The notes beneath the pieces are model-generated. The model was given only the letters and a program-made list of their open reading frames with translations, was not told where the DNA came from and did no database searches. From the NCBI GenBank assembly GCA_014529385.2, contig CM043955.1, positions 136,970,108 to 137,030,107 of the forward strand: a stretch of 60,000 nt of DNA. The letters are read 5' to 3'. This document shows, one piece after another, positions 11,288-23,146 of the stretch. Both the position numbers and the translations under genes were made by a program. The first letter of the stretch is position 1; every line of letters starts with the position of its first letter. The DNA is from Adiantum capillus-veneris (lineage: Eukaryota; Streptophyta; Polypodiopsida; Polypodiales; Pteridaceae).

Positions 11288-11665
11288 TTCTCTCTCATCC
11301 CCTACAATATGGGCTCGCCCCCTCCTTCCTAGGGATGTGGGAAGACTTTTAATCTTCCCATGACCATCCAATTTTCCCTTGCTTTGGACATTGGATAAAA
11401 GATTTAATTTTTGGAACCTTAGCCTATGGAAGTCTTAATGGAGTTGAACCTTAGGTCTTTTAAGCCCCATTGAAACACATTGCTCTTTTGTAGGTTGTCC
11501 CCCTTTCGATCCCTACTTTTCCTCCTTTGGATCCCTGACAGAGACCGGTCTGGCAGCCTTACCAATATTCTAGCTTTTACTCCCCTAGTACTTCCCCATA
11601 TTAACTGATCAATTTAACATGAGAAAATCATTTGGGAGTATTAGATATTAGTTTTTATGACATTA

Positions 11666-11677
11666 CCTCTCTCTTGG
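11666..11677 (-). other. Polypurine tract of the chromovirus
   Basis: On the minus strand CCAAGAGAGAGG is followed by TAA and then the proposed LTR start TGTCAT. The upstream context (coding GAGGACGACTATGATTCC) is typical for the end of Ty3 elements. Confidence 0.55.
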
Positions 11678-12059
11678 AATCATAGTCGTCCTCGACTATG
11701 AGGTAGAGAAGATAAAGCCTAGTCATTAGTCCATTTGCTAGCGAGTAGAGGACCCCTATTTTACTCTACGACATCGTCCCAAAATGGATGACTAGTCCAT
11801 TTGGTGCTTGAGAGCGTTAGCTGCTGCAAGCATGTCTGCACATTAGATCAATCTTCCATAGTAGAGTGACAAGCTCTACTTGGTGTTCGGGAGACGTCGT
11901 CTCCACAAACATGATCCTAAGCATGCATAGTTATTAAAATTTGTGCACAATAAAGAAAAAGAGAGTCTTATAAGACAATAACTTTGTTCATTTATACATA
12001 TTTACATTTGCTTACTCTAGGGAATCATTGTAAGCATTGACAAGGTTTAGGTTATCCTT

Positions 12060-13550
12060 TAATTGTATGCCTTACATCCATCTAGCATCTTCAAAAGGAT
12101 AGTTTTTAAACTTGATAAGATATCGTTGGATAGTCTTACCGCCTCATAATACCTTGTCTTCATATCAAACAATGGACTCGGGCTGCAGCACCTCTTCTTG
12201 GTCCTCGATCTCCGGTGGGTCTTCAATAATTGCTTCTTGAGGTGGCTCTCCTTTGTAAGGCTTTAGTAGGCTCACATGGAAAGCATTGTGTATGAGCCAA
12301 TGGTCGGGCAACTTGAGTTGATAGGCCATCTGATTGATTGGTCTAAGAATCTAGAAGGGACCATAGTACCTTTTTGCTAACTTAGCATAGTACTTATGGT
12401 GTCCCGTAGGATTCTTGCCCGTTGTGTGCCTTAATCGAGCCTTGGAAAACTTAAGCAAGACCTAATCATGTTGTTTAAAGGCTTGAGCTCTTTTGTGCTT
12501 ATCAGAAGCAGTCTTTTGCCTTTGTTGAAAGCTGGATATAACATCCTTAATCTTTTGGAAATATTTTTACAGGTCTCGGCTATATTCATCTGCAGCGAAA
12601 ATCTTCCCATGTACCTTGAGTAGCAAGGGACTTTTGATCTTCCCTCTATTACCTCAAAAGGTGCTTTTCCCGTGGAAGTATGTACAGTGTTATTGTAAGC
12701 ATACTCCACTAAGGGAAAGTACTTCTCCCATTGGGACTTCTGATCTACTTTTGTGACATAAGCTTTTACTAGATCAAGAATGGTTAGGTTAGCTAATTCA
12801 CTTTGGCCATTCGTTTGGGGATGATTGGGACTTTTGATCTACTTTTGTGACATAAGCTTTTACTAGATCAAGAATGGTTAGGTTAGCTAATTCACTTTGG
12901 CCATCCGTTTGGGGATGATAGGCCAAAGAGAAGTTTAGCCTTGTACCTAAATTCTCAGGAGACCCTTCCAAAAATTACTGGTCATTCTAGGATCTCTATC
13001 CGGCACTATGGACATTGGCAATCTGTGGTACTTGAAGATTTGTGGTATAAAGAGGGTTGCCATTTGATGGGCTTTGATAGTCTTTTTGACAGGTATGAAA
13101 TGTGCTTGTTTGCTAAATCTATCTACTATTGTCCATATTCATCTATTCCCATGGATAGACTTGGGCAATCCAAAGATAAAATCCATGGATATACTCTCCC
13201 ACGGTGAATTAGGGATTGGCAAAGGTTGAAGCAATCCAAGTTGCTTCCCTCTATCAAACTTCATCTTTTGGCATACCACAGATTTTGAAACATACTCTTG
13301 TATGTTTGCTTTCATGGAAGGCCAATAGAAATATGTGTCTATCCGTTTTAGGGTAGAGTGAATCCTTCTATGCCTCGCATAAGGAGGAGCATGAGATTCA
13401 TACATTACTTTCTCACGTAATGGGTTAGTAACGCATAGTCTATTGCCATAGAGAAGATAATCATCTTGTAGGGTAAATGGTTCTTCTTTCTTCCCTAGTG
13501 CAAGGGCTAAAATCACATCTCTAAAATCGGGATCAATAGTGTGGGATGGG
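12060..13550 (-). pseudogene. Chromovirus integrase with C-terminal chromodomain (broken)
   Basis: Minus-strand integrase remnant, N- to C-terminus from high to low coordinate. The zinc-binding part (13,250-13,430) reads HAPPYARHRRIHSTLKRI, then YFYWPSMKANI and SVVCQKMK. The core begins at about 13,200 with WESISMDFIFGLPKS, continues with IVDRFSKQAHFIPV and IVPDRDPRMTS, and then YHPQTDGQSELAN, giving the D, D, E catalytic set. After FHVSLLKPY (about 12,260) comes a chromodomain at about 12,070-12,180, with IQRYLIKFKNYPFEDARWM. There are several stops, and a 94-bp tandem duplication inside the core shifts the frame. Chromodomains of this type mark the chromovirus branch of plant Ty3 elements and guide insertion into modified chromatin. 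Confidence 0.9.
12731..12918. repeat. Recent tandem duplication, two 94-bp units
   Basis: Units 12,731-12,824 and 12,825-12,918 differ at two positions. The unit covers the YHPQTDGQSE segment of the integrase core, so the catalytic glutamate codon is present twice and the frame is shifted by one base. Confidence 0.97.
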
Positions 13551-14422
13551 TGTCTACCCTCGCTCCTATTTTATTGCAGACATAGCAAGAACCACGAGTA
13601 TAATTGTCAATCCATGGGACGAAGCTGACTCGACTACTGCATAGAGGCTACAAGAGGTTGTCAATCTCTTGGAAAACAACAGACAACTTGCATCTAACTC
13701 AAGCTACACTCAAATGACAGAAATCACCAAAAGTTAGTCGCTCACCCGGCAAACAAATCACATCTGTTACAACATCAAACATTAAACGTTATGAAACTTA
13801 TAGGACATGTTTATAAGACCTAAATGCACATGCTTATGATCTCAAGTCTCACTTTAGGTCAAGCGCAAAAATCACGATTATTAACAACAATTTGACCTAG
13901 TCGTTTTCGACCCAGAATGCATCTAAATGCTTAGCAATGATGCCCCAATACCCCGCCTATACTTAGTTTATCATTTTGAAGATTAAATTCCTACTTATGA
14001 TGAAATTAGGCCGCAGGTCGGCGATGCCAAAAGGTACGGATTACCAGGAAATGCTTACGTCAATGCGTAGAGCTCTTACCTGTTGTTGCAACGCAATAGA
14101 TAACACTGCAATGTGAAAACCAGGGAGGGAGTAGGAGGCGCGAGAAGTAGAGAAGTGAACGCGGTTAGCTCATGCTGTGTTTCTATTATCCAAAAACTTG
14201 TAAAATACTTACCTTAGCCAAGGTTTTTGTGGTCAAAACTAATAATCTGGGAGCTCTAACTAAAGACAGTTTGATACAATCTGGAAGCTTGTAGCCCCAG
14301 CTCATCAATTACACTGTTTATCTGGAAAGTAGGAGTTACAACATTCCCAATTCATCAAAATAATAAGTGTTTTTACAATAAAAGCTTCGAAACAAGTTAT
14401 CCGAGTTAGCTTGCTGCTAACA
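13551..14422 (-). mobile_element. 3' LTR of element B
   Basis: On the minus strand the LTR starts at 14,422 with TGTTAGCAGC, immediately after a purine tract, and most plausibly ends at 13,551 with GGGTAGACA, giving TGT...ACA termini and 872 bp, close to the 909 bp of the main element. The 14,422 boundary is well supported; the 13,551 boundary is inferred from the termini and from where the chromovirus integrase reading begins. If so, element B inserted into the chromovirus, with ATGGG (13,546-13,550) as the candidate target duplication. A variant of element B's palindromic motif lies at 13,867-13,886, 63% along the LTR. Confidence 0.65.
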
Positions 14423-14437
14423 TTCCCCCCCTCCTTG
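14423..14437 (-). other. Polypurine tract of element B
   Basis: On the minus strand CAAGGAGGGGGGGAA directly precedes TGTTAGCAGC. It follows the end of ORF3 by about 25 bp, as in the main element. Confidence 0.8.
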
Positions 14438-14461
14438 ATTGTGTTGTCCCTTGCCACAGCT

Positions 14462-17203
14462 TCATGGATTGAAGTAGTCTTCCGGTTGATGGCTGGCGAG
14501 GCGGTTTTTAAGTGCATGTAGTGCTTTCTCATATCTGAGTCGTCTTTCTTTGTCAAGAGCCTGCAAGAACTGCACGGTGACTTTGTTTTTAAGTTCAATG
14601 TCTAAATAGCCAACAAATCTAGATGTAAGGTTGCTTATCACTCGCCAAAATATCTTCGTTCTCCAAGTGAGAAACCTATATAGAACGCTTCCTCAAACAC
14701 CAACATATTGCTAGAGGGTAAAAACGTGCATCGGGCGTAGAAGCCGTAAAGGACTTCTTTTGAAGGCTGTCCACTTAAGTCATAACAGAGACCTTTATTG
14801 CCTTTAAGGAAAGACATCCATGGTGCTTTGGCTTGCTCAGGCTCATAAAAAGCTTGAATGCACGTGAGCAGCATTCTGCAAATCTTATACAGCATGGTAC
14901 GTGAGAGGTCAGGGAGGCTGTTTAGGAAAGTCATGGCGCTTGTTAGGGTTTTCACCATGTACTCCTCCGTTGCTGGTCCCTGCTCTGGATCTAGTAGTCG
15001 TGGGTAATTCAGCCATGTAGGCCTCTTCTTTTTCAGTGCTTCGTATGCCTGCCATGTCCTTACCCTTGGTACATGACCAAATGTTGGGTCTTTCTGGAGG
15101 ACTGCATGTGCTCTTGTGAACAGAATTAGATATCTCAAATTCTTGTTCAACCAGCTCTTTCTCCACTTGGGGTGGATATCCTCTGATCCTTTTGCCTGCA
15201 TATCTTTGTATAGTCTTTCCTTTACCTGTGGTAGCTCCACTTTGATCAATGGGTATGACAGTGATTGCTGATGCCACTGAGCATTGATTTGTTTCCCATT
15301 CTTCAGGCTCTCCCTGAGGTTGTTTAGAGGTTTCAGTTTGTGGCTCTTTGGGTTGTGTTGTGGCCTTTGCTTGTGGCCGTGGAGGGGGTTCTACTTCTCC
15401 TCCTTGAGGCATTGTGGTTACCTTGGTTGCTTTTGCTTCTTGAGGCGTTGTGGATGCCTCGCTGTTTCTGGTTGGGTTGTTGTAGAAGGTCCTGCCTCAG
15501 TTTGTTCTATTTCTTTTGGTTGTTCAAAACTTTCTTCTACCTGTTTTTCAGGCTCTTTTTCCTTTGCTTCCTCGCCTTCATTGGGTTTAGTTGTTGGTGA
15601 AGGGTTTGGGCTTGGCATTGATTGGTCTTCTTGCTATGGAGTGGATGAGGTGCGTTTTGGAGACATCTCCCCTTGATCGTGATGTGACTCACTTTGTTCA
15701 GTAGTCTCGGCTTGTCTTTGTTGCTCGATCGCTTCTTCCTTTGCTTTCCTTTCAGCTTCTTGAGCTTCTTTCAACTTTAAGGCTTCTACCTCTGCATACA
15801 TGCACTCAAGAAAATCCTTGGGATCCTCTGTTCCTTTCTGTGCAGGGTTTTTGGTTCTAGGTCCTCTTATATCTCTTGGAACCCATCTTTTAGGGTCCTC
15901 ACCTGCAGCTTGGTGGCTCCTTTCATTCAAATCTTGCCTTCTTTTGCTGAGGTTCTTCTTGGTGTGCGGCTATTGCTTTCTTTTTCATTTCTTCAATTCT
16001 TACGTGTCTTTGTTCATTGTCCGAGATTTCACTGCTATGAGCTTCATGGGAGCTTTCTGCAGATTCTTCGTCTGACTTATACACTCTCTTTGTTGAATGC
16101 ATGGTTCTTGGAGAAGGTTGAGCAGCCACAATCCTGGTGTTCTAATCTGGGGCTGGCAGCAAATTGTCGGCCATTCCAATAGCATGATATGTTATTCTTG
16201 TCAGCACTTCAAGAGCATCCATATATGTGATTTTGCCTCTTTCTTTGTGCCTTTCAATGTTGTAAGCACATATTGCGCATGGTCAATTGCCTGCCTGGTT
16301 GTCGACTTCAACACTTGAATGAAGGTGGTCGCAACCGCATGGTTTGGGGTAGTGTACCGTGGAGGTCTCTTTGATAAGAAGTGGAAGTGTTGATGGTATA
16401 GGCGAGCTGGTTCTTCCACTTGCCTTTGGATGAGATTGGAAAAGGTGGCAGCATCAGTCTCTTCGTTAAAAGTGCGTTGTCTTTCTATCTCTGGCCCGCA
16501 TCATCATACCTTCATTTGGCAACTTCAGTTCCTATGCCAATATCTCCTTAGTGATTACTACTTCTACCTTTTGCCCTTGTTGATAAGTGATTTGGGCTGA
16601 CCCATCTTCTTTGATTGTAGACAGTAACTCATATGCCTTCTGGAAATCCACGCCACATGGTTCCTGGTCGTAGAAGTCCCTTAGGCCTAGCCTTCTGTTG
16701 GCTTCTTTGGTGTTTGGCTTGGCAGCTACATCATATATCTCCTTTGGTAGCATTTGCAGTTCCACTTGGTGTCCTTCTTTGCTCTTGAACCTGCTAGTGA
16801 AAATCGTGGTGTTGTTTTCTTCAAGTTGTTCCTTAGACAAGTTGCTTTTGCCGTCTTCACTGAACTTGGGTCTAATTGGTAGGGTGGAAACTCTTGCAAC
16901 TTTTCTTTCTGTGACACCCTTTTCTTTGCCTTGTCGGCAGCTTGCATTACTCCTGTTAAGTGAATACAGTGTTAAAGTTATAAAATTCTGCAAATTCTGC
17001 TTTGAAATGCCATGAGTCTGAATTGTTGACAAACCCTTTTGCTTCAAATTAATTTTGGAGCATACATAGATGCATAAAAACATGTAAAGATCAAAATCAT
17101 ACAGTTCATGCAAAAATTGCAACAAAAGTAAATAATCGCGATTATTTAGAGCCAGGGATTTTTTCCAACTTTTTGCATTTTTGACATGATAGGCTTGAAA
17201 CAT
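14462..17203 (-). pseudogene. Element B ORF3, downstream of pol (broken)
   Basis: Minus-strand ORF that is homologous in order and wording to the main element's ORF3 at 34,856-38,182. The N-terminal domain (about 16,530-16,900) has IFTSRFKSKEGHQVELQMLP, IYDV, LRDFYDQEPCG, and AYELLSTIKEDGSAQITY, matching IFISKFKDADGDLVKTTIMP, FFRLQPWG and HELMSSIQYDGQAML in the main element. The middle (15,400-16,130) is rich in E, K, Q and P. The C-terminal domain (14,470-15,250) has HPKWRKSWLNK, DPTFGHVPRVRTWQAYE, LNYPRLLDPE, LPDLSRTMLYKICRMLLTC and APWMSFLKGNKGLCYDL. Several frameshifts and stops break it. The N-terminal region at 16,950-17,203 is less certain. Function is unknown; no env-type transmembrane segment or signal peptide is evident to me. 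Confidence 0.8.
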
Positions 17204-17707
17204 ATAGCATTTAGGTGCTCTGAGTGAAGTGTGGGCTCATTTGAGTGCACTGGGTGGAAATGGTGCTAGATTTAGGATTTCAGACTCTGAAACAGTATTT
17301 AAAGATCCAAACTTGCTCAAACTTGATAAGTGGAATTGGGACATGATGTTCTTTCGTCCCATAAGGTCAAAATTGTAGATTTTACCCATTTTGGCAAGAA
17401 AGTAAATAATCACGATTATTAACTTTTTCATCAAAATGTACAATTTTTTGTTGCAACTTGGTTCTAGGCATGATGTAGACTCTGTGTATGAAATATGGGG
17501 TGATTTGGATCAAAAAATATGACAGATAACTCAAAATTTGGATTGGAAAGACATTGGTGGGTTTTTTTATCATTTCCAAGTTTTTCTTGATCATTTTGGC
17601 TCATACTTGACATGTGGCGTGTAATAGATGTGTACAAGTGATAGGTGAATTGAAGAGATCATTTTCAAGCCTAACAAGCACAAAAGTAAATAATCGCGAT
17701 TATTTAC
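17129..17707. repeat. Three palindromic motifs of element B at ~274/284-bp spacing
   Basis: 17,129-17,148 is a perfect 20-bp palindrome (TAAATAATCG and its complement). 17,686-17,707 is a perfect 22-bp palindrome of the same sequence plus one base on each side. 17,402-17,423 is the same motif with one central change (CACG for CGCG) and one arm change. The TCGCGA centres start at 17,136, 17,410 and 17,694. On the minus strand each is followed by a TTTACTTT-type extension. They lie just upstream of ORF3 in element orientation. Confidence 0.95.
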
Positions 17708-19100
17708 AATAGTCAATTTTTTTGCAAGACTTCACAATTTGATGACTTAGACATATTCAATACATCTAAAACAAGTCCTAAAATGAATCTGGTAAAGTTT
17801 TGTCGTGTTGGCATCACTTCGTGCTCTTGTCGACTCTGAAATCACTGATTTTTGTGACTAGATGGCTTGTGGAGTTGGTTAGTCACTTTTGAAGCTATGG
17901 ACTTGTCCGCTACATAGTCCTGATGCTACCCATCCAGATTTGGTCCATTTGGAGTCAATTTGACTTCACATATCAAATTTGACGCTTTGTAGCCTTCGAG
18001 CTATTTTCTGCTGTTTGAGAGCTTGCCTTGACTGGTTTCATGAACAATCCAGGTACATTGTGTATAGACCCTATCTATAAGCTATTCGTGGAGTCAGAAT
18101 CCAATTCTGGCATCTGGAAAAAACCTAGATTGTTTACTTGGGACCCCCCTCGACCACTGCCAAATGGTCATCTGGTGATATAGAAGTATTCTATTATATA
18201 AGGGCATGCTACAGTTCAAGTCTCGTTGAATTTGGTTGAACTGACAGACCGCTATGGTCAATTTTGGGTCATAGGACTTCGTGCACTGCTCGGTTTCTAA
18301 GGTTTTTTCTTGAGCCTAGACTTGCTACCCGGCCATATAGAATTGTTCATTGATATGCCTAATTAGAACTTACCCCTCATGTCTCGTGTGAGACTGCGCT
18401 GTAAATGGGCGACTGTGGACTCCGAAAATCGCGCACGAAGAAGGTCGAGAGCTTTCTCCTCTAAGAGTGACTAGTGGAAATGAGGTGATTTTGGGCTACC
18501 TTGGATATCTATACTCGGACTTCCCAAAGTATTTTTCCCCGAATTCCCCTACTAGTCCTACTAGGCCGTGAAATCTATGTTGGACTCAAAAATCTTCTCA
18601 ATCGGACTCTGTTAGCTTATTCTGCAAGAATTTGCGAAAGTAGGCCTTAGCAGCCTAATTTAGGCTTCCCGCTTCCGTCTGTCGATTTGATTGAAATTTT
18701 TTGTGTTTGTCCACCTTGTCCTTCTGATCATCAGCGTATCTTCAGTTTCTCCATCTGAGCTCATTTGCTATTTATGATTAATTTTTTATCTTTTTATTAA
18801 AAATCAAAGTAAATAATAAAATGCACTAAAAAATCAAAGTGAAAAATCAATAACTAGAAAAATCCATTGAAAAACACTGCTTTGTTATTTGTGGTGAAAT
18901 TTTCCATTTTTAAGTTCCAATATCAAGAAAAAATGATGAAAATAACAAAAAACATCATTTTTTGATGATTTTCTGATAGTATTTACACTCATCGGGGAGA
19001 TGTTATCAGTTATATTTCCCCTGTTGATGACTTGGTAAGGGCATTATTAGGTAATTTTGCAAAAATCACACGTTAATATCCAACTTTTTCCTCCCTCTTC
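17250..19100 (-). other. Non-coding spacer of element B between pol tail and ORF3
   Basis: No reading frame longer than 70 codons. The sequence corresponds in position to the 2.2-kb spacer of the main element (32,608-34,855). Besides the palindromes at 17,129-17,707 I see no defined feature; an AT-rich stretch lies at 18,770-18,970. Confidence 0.6.
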
Positions 19101-20682
19101 AAACATTGCCCTTAATTACTTAGTTCCCTTCCACCCCTCCTAGATGGCGTACTCCGGGATGACTGTGTGCATGGGTTGAACAATCGTGTCTATGCATAGC
19201 GTTGGTTGGATCTACCATGCTTTGAAGATCAATGCAATTTAAACCATTATGTTGTGCAAGAGTTGGGTCTTGAGTAATTAACTCAAGGGTTTCTGAGGTC
19301 GAGGTTTTCTATTGAAGTTTTCCAAAGAGCAATTCTTGTAGCTTGTATGCTCTTTGCTGTATTGTACCGTCAGATGCTTTGGCATGCTGATTTCTTAAGC
19401 TGTCGGTATCAATGATGATGTTTTTTGAACTTTTACTCGCCATTGGTATCTTGGTTTTCCTTCAATGAAATGTTGTGGTTGAGTGTTTTGAGACTTAACT
19501 CTCCACTGCTTCATCAGTTTTATAGTTTGTGGAGAAAATAAGTGCTCCATTTTTCTCCAAATCCATTTTGATTTAGGTTCCCTGCTCGGAGATGCTCTTC
19601 TTTGTGTTTTGAACCTTGGAACCGTCTTTTAGTACAATCGATGATGTTTTGGGCATCCAAATTTGAAACGGCTTGTCCTTAAGTTGTGCTTTTGGTACCC
19701 AGATGTGCCTGACTCCTTGCATGCTACTTGCGCCTTTGCTTGTCTATAGGATGGAGAAGATTGATTGCTTCATGGTTTTTTCTGCTGGTAACCTCCTTTC
19801 CATTCCTCTTTGCTTGGTGCAATTGGAACCATGAGTTATCCGCCTTTAGGTGATAGCTTGAGATGATTGGTATCCCAATCTGGTACTGCCTTGTACGTCT
19901 GCATCCATGAGATTCCAAGAATCATTGTTTCATTCATGTGTTCATCTGATAAGCATACAAATTGATGAGGGAATGAACATCCATGTACTATCACATTTAA
20001 GTTGACTACTCCCAGTGTCTGTGTTGGGTTCTTGTTGCATCCTTTAATCGCCGATATTCCTCAAGTCAAAGATTGATCCGTTGATTTCTTGTACATGCAA
20101 TAATTGACTGCATTTACTCGAGCTCTTGTATTCGACCAATGCATTTGTGATATGATTGCTCAGTTTTACTTTAATGTGAAGGTCCATTTCATCTAACCAT
20201 TCATCATCTGTTGACACTGCATCCTTCTGTAATACCCATAGTCGTTCACCTAGTTCCAGAGTGTTGATGGGAATAGGTATTTGTTGATTTTGGAGAGCCG
20301 CTTTCCTTTTGAGTACTCAAAGCTAAGCTTCCTCTTGGGCTTCATCAATGACCTGCTGTCATTTTATCTTTCTTTGCTTTGCTGCATGCATCTTTTCTAG
20401 CAATTCATCGGTTAGTGGCAAATTGTACTTCTTTAAACGGCATCCACTAATCCAATTAGCCATTGGTTCACCATCTAGGGTGGACAACTTAACTGCTCCA
20501 CTTGGAGATACGTCTTCAATGATAAACGGTCTATTTTTGTTTTTCTTAAATTTGGGAATGTGTTGCTTAAGGGAATATACTAAAACTAAGTTCCCTTTTT
20601 TGAAGATTTTTGTAACCAGATGGGAATAAAAAAACTGTTTTTGTTTCCGCTTTTCTGCATATATGTGAGCTACAGTAGTTAG
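19100..20682 (-). pseudogene. Element B pol 3' end: integrase C-terminus, protease-like domain, W-rich tail
   Basis: Minus-strand continuation of the integrase fragment at 39,162-39,440, which was separated by insertion of the main element. It begins at 20,682 with LTTVAHIYAEKRKQKQFF, then LVLVYSLKQHIPKF and SGAVKLSTLDGEPMANWISG, CRLKKYNLPLTDELLEKMHA (to about 20,380), matching the main element's integrase end. Further on is a degenerate copy of the downstream protease-like domain: the D-T-G site is lost, but the C-terminal block HQFVCLSDEHMNETMILGIS is readable at about 19,890-19,960. The tail has IWVPKAQLKDKPFQIWMPK near 19,640-19,710 and ends near 19,150 with LAQHNGLNC and AMHRHDCS, as in the main element. 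Many stops and frameshifts. Confidence 0.85.
20678..20682. other. Left target-site duplication GTTAG
   Basis: GTTAG directly precedes the left LTR and recurs directly after the right LTR (39,162-39,166). Five bases is the usual size for Ty3 elements. Joining the flanks restores a continuous element B integrase reading on the minus strand. Confidence 0.97.
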
Positions 20683-21591
20683 TGTTTGGCGGACGAAGCA
20701 ACCAGCGGCCGTGGCCAGAGGATCATATTTTTTTGAGAAACCATTGTAAAATTCTTTTGTAAAGAAGCATCTCTAAGCCGGGAAATTGTCAAAGGATGTA
20801 TGATTATTCTTATGGGAGCAATTGTATATTAGAGAGCCAGTTAGAGGTGGGAGCTTGTGGCCGGACAAGCCATTTTGTAAAGACCTAATCTATAAAGGTC
20901 AATTTTTGTAAGTTTGAGGACAATCTTTTTAATGGAGAACTAAGAAGACAGCGCACGTTTGAAAGCTCCTTCTTGTTCAAACTTGTAATCTTCGCCATTG
21001 CGGCTACGGTAATCCAAATTCAGATTTGCTTATTGCATTGTGTTCCTCTCCTCTTGCTCTTTCATTCAAGTGTAATCATTCAAGATTCGGTGTAGGTTTT
21101 CAACTACGAATTTGAGGCCTTAAATCGTTGTTTTGAGTGTCTATATGCGTGTTTTATGTTGTTTTGACCCTAGGAGAGGCTTTAGGGACCCTAAAACGAC
21201 CCATTAGGATCACCTGTTCACTGTTTTTGCTGACTTTGGGATGAACGATCGCAATCGTTGTACCTCTCCAGAATGCTGTGATAGTGATAGGATATGTTCC
21301 TGATAACCCCCTGTAGCTTCCCTTCAAGTTTCGTGCGATTCAGACATGATTTGCATGGTAAACGGGCGTGATGACTGAAGAACGGTGTAGGAGGACATAG
21401 GCAGATTACTTGGCGGTAATGCGTTTGATTTACTTGTAGAATGAGTAAGTTGCATCTCTTCGAGTTCACTTCATTAGGATTGACACCCTAGTGAGTTCCC
21501 ATGCCTCATCCGAGTCGCTTCCCCTGTATTGATAAATCTGTTGATGCTTGAGAGCTATGCTATGGATGTTTGTCGCGGCGACCCGCAAACA
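20683..21591 (+). repeat. Left (5') LTR of main element
   Basis: 909 bp, beginning TGTTTGGCGG and ending CCGCAAACA. A TATA-like TATAAAG lies at 20,891-20,897, which could start transcription, giving a U3 of ~210-240 bp; the start itself is not visible. A one-mismatch version of the element's palindromic motif sits at 21,246-21,257, 62% along the LTR. Confidence 0.97.
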
Positions 21592-21592
21592 T

Positions 21593-21610
21593 TGGCGCCG
21601 TTGCCGGGGA
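21593..21610 (+). other. Primer binding site, tRNA-Asp
   Basis: TGGCGCCGTTGCCGGGGA, one base after the LTR, is the exact complement of the 18-nt 3' end (with CCA) of plant tRNA-Asp as I know it. Athila-type elements commonly use this primer. Confidence 0.93.
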
Positions 21611-23146
21611 TTGCACCTTAGGTGATGAGTGACCGAGTGCACAGTTAGACTCCTTAAAAAAGATCAATCCACAAATCCATTTTACACCTTAGTTAGGCTG
21701 CTAGACAAGGGTTTAGAGCTTAGTGGAGTCTAGAGCCAATGGATCGGCTAGATCCTCTCTTAGGAGATTTAGGGAGCTGTGAGTGAGTGTGTTAAAGCAT
21801 TTTTGCTCTTCAATTTTTCTAATTCGATTGAGTACTGAAATCTCACCCGAAATCCGTCGTGTTTGTTTTGTTTGATTCAGTTTCTTATGTTTTTTCATTT
21901 TTGTACTTAGGAGTAGGATAAGTAAATCACATTCCAGTCAGATTTGGGGCAAAAAAAAGTCAGAGCCAAGAAACCAGAAAACCATAACTTTGGCCAAAAA
22001 AAGCCATAATACTCTGAAATTCTGACCAAACATGATTGATATTGATTCAAATCACAAAGTGGTAGCACAAAACACTAGGAAACGCTTGTCAGAGGGAGCA
22101 AACAAAATTTCATCAGATTTGGCCCAGGTACTACGATCGCGATCGGTGTACCTCAGTGTCAGATTTGGACAAGATTTGACATGTGCCTTCCTGATAAGAT
22201 TCTAAACAACTTTGTCTAAAGCAACCACACTCAAAAACATCAAAAATCAAGGAAATCAGACCACTTGGGTAAAACTAGCCTGACAGACCCAGAAACTGCA
22301 AAATCTTGACTTTTGGTGATCCAAATGCAAAAAGACTTTGGGGATAGCCTTAAAACATCAGTGTCTACAAGCATGCCAAATTTGTTCTAATTTGGGCTCA
22401 GAAGTACGATCGCGATTGGTGTACCTAAGTGCCAGATTTTGACCAGATTTCATATGTGGAATCCCCAGGTGTATACAAACATAAAAGTCTAAAGGACCTA
22501 GAGCCAGAAACCTCAAAATACCTATCAAATCATCTAAATACAGATCCAAGTCAAAAATTGCTAAACTGGCTTAGAAATTGACTTTCAGTAGACCAAGACA
22601 CGTCAAAACTGGGAAGGAACCATACAGAGGGATAGCCTGTACAGATCCAGCTCATTTTTGACCTGCTCATAGACCTAGGTTATACAAGATACCAGGAGTT
22701 TTCAAAACTCAAATTGGACATACTGTCAATAATCTGCAAGCAAAATTGTGTTGAGATCATTTTGAAGTGTTGAATTTGCTGACAGTTGGAATGATACAGT
22801 GATCTCATAGCCATCCAGTGTATTCATTTGCAGAGACTGGTCAAGTAACAGTCCATGCAGTCGTCGCACGAATTGGAAGATCTTTCCATCTCCAGGTAAG
22901 AGGTTTGGATTCAGTTAGTAAATCCCACTTTCTTCATGTTTTTGTGATCGGGAAAACAAATCAACACCAGACACCTAAATTTAGCGGATCAAACGAGTGT
23001 TGCATCGACGGAAGAGAGTGTAAACCAAGGGATAGCGACCGTTAGAGACGATCCTTGAAGAAGTCATCTCCGACACTTCTTCAGAGAAATCTTTCGAGTA
23101 TTTCATAGAACACTTAGGACAAATAAAACTAAACGGAAGAGAAAAC
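21611..23146 (+). other. Leader between primer site and gag
   Basis: About 1.5 kb without a credible reading frame. It contains two copies of the palindromic motif, cores at 22,134-22,145 (perfect) and 22,407-22,418 (one mismatch), 273 bp apart. Both are followed by a TGTACCT(C/A)AG extension and a CAGATTT string. The gag start follows at an ATG at 23,147. Confidence 0.8.

Larger units (their letters stand above)
10900..11662 (-). mobile_element. 3' LTR of the chromovirus (5' part; far end not resolved)
   Basis: On the minus strand an LTR appears to start at 11,662 with TGTCATAAAAAC, directly after a purine run and about 400 bp after the chromodomain. This is the usual place for a 3' LTR. 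The other end, which should finish in CA on the minus strand, could not be fixed because no second copy lies in the window; the lower limit given here is only where I stop being able to argue for it. It holds a cluster of CCAAT boxes and, further downstream on the same strand, CTTTATAGG at about 10,917-10,925, which would suit a promoter. Confidence 0.5.
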
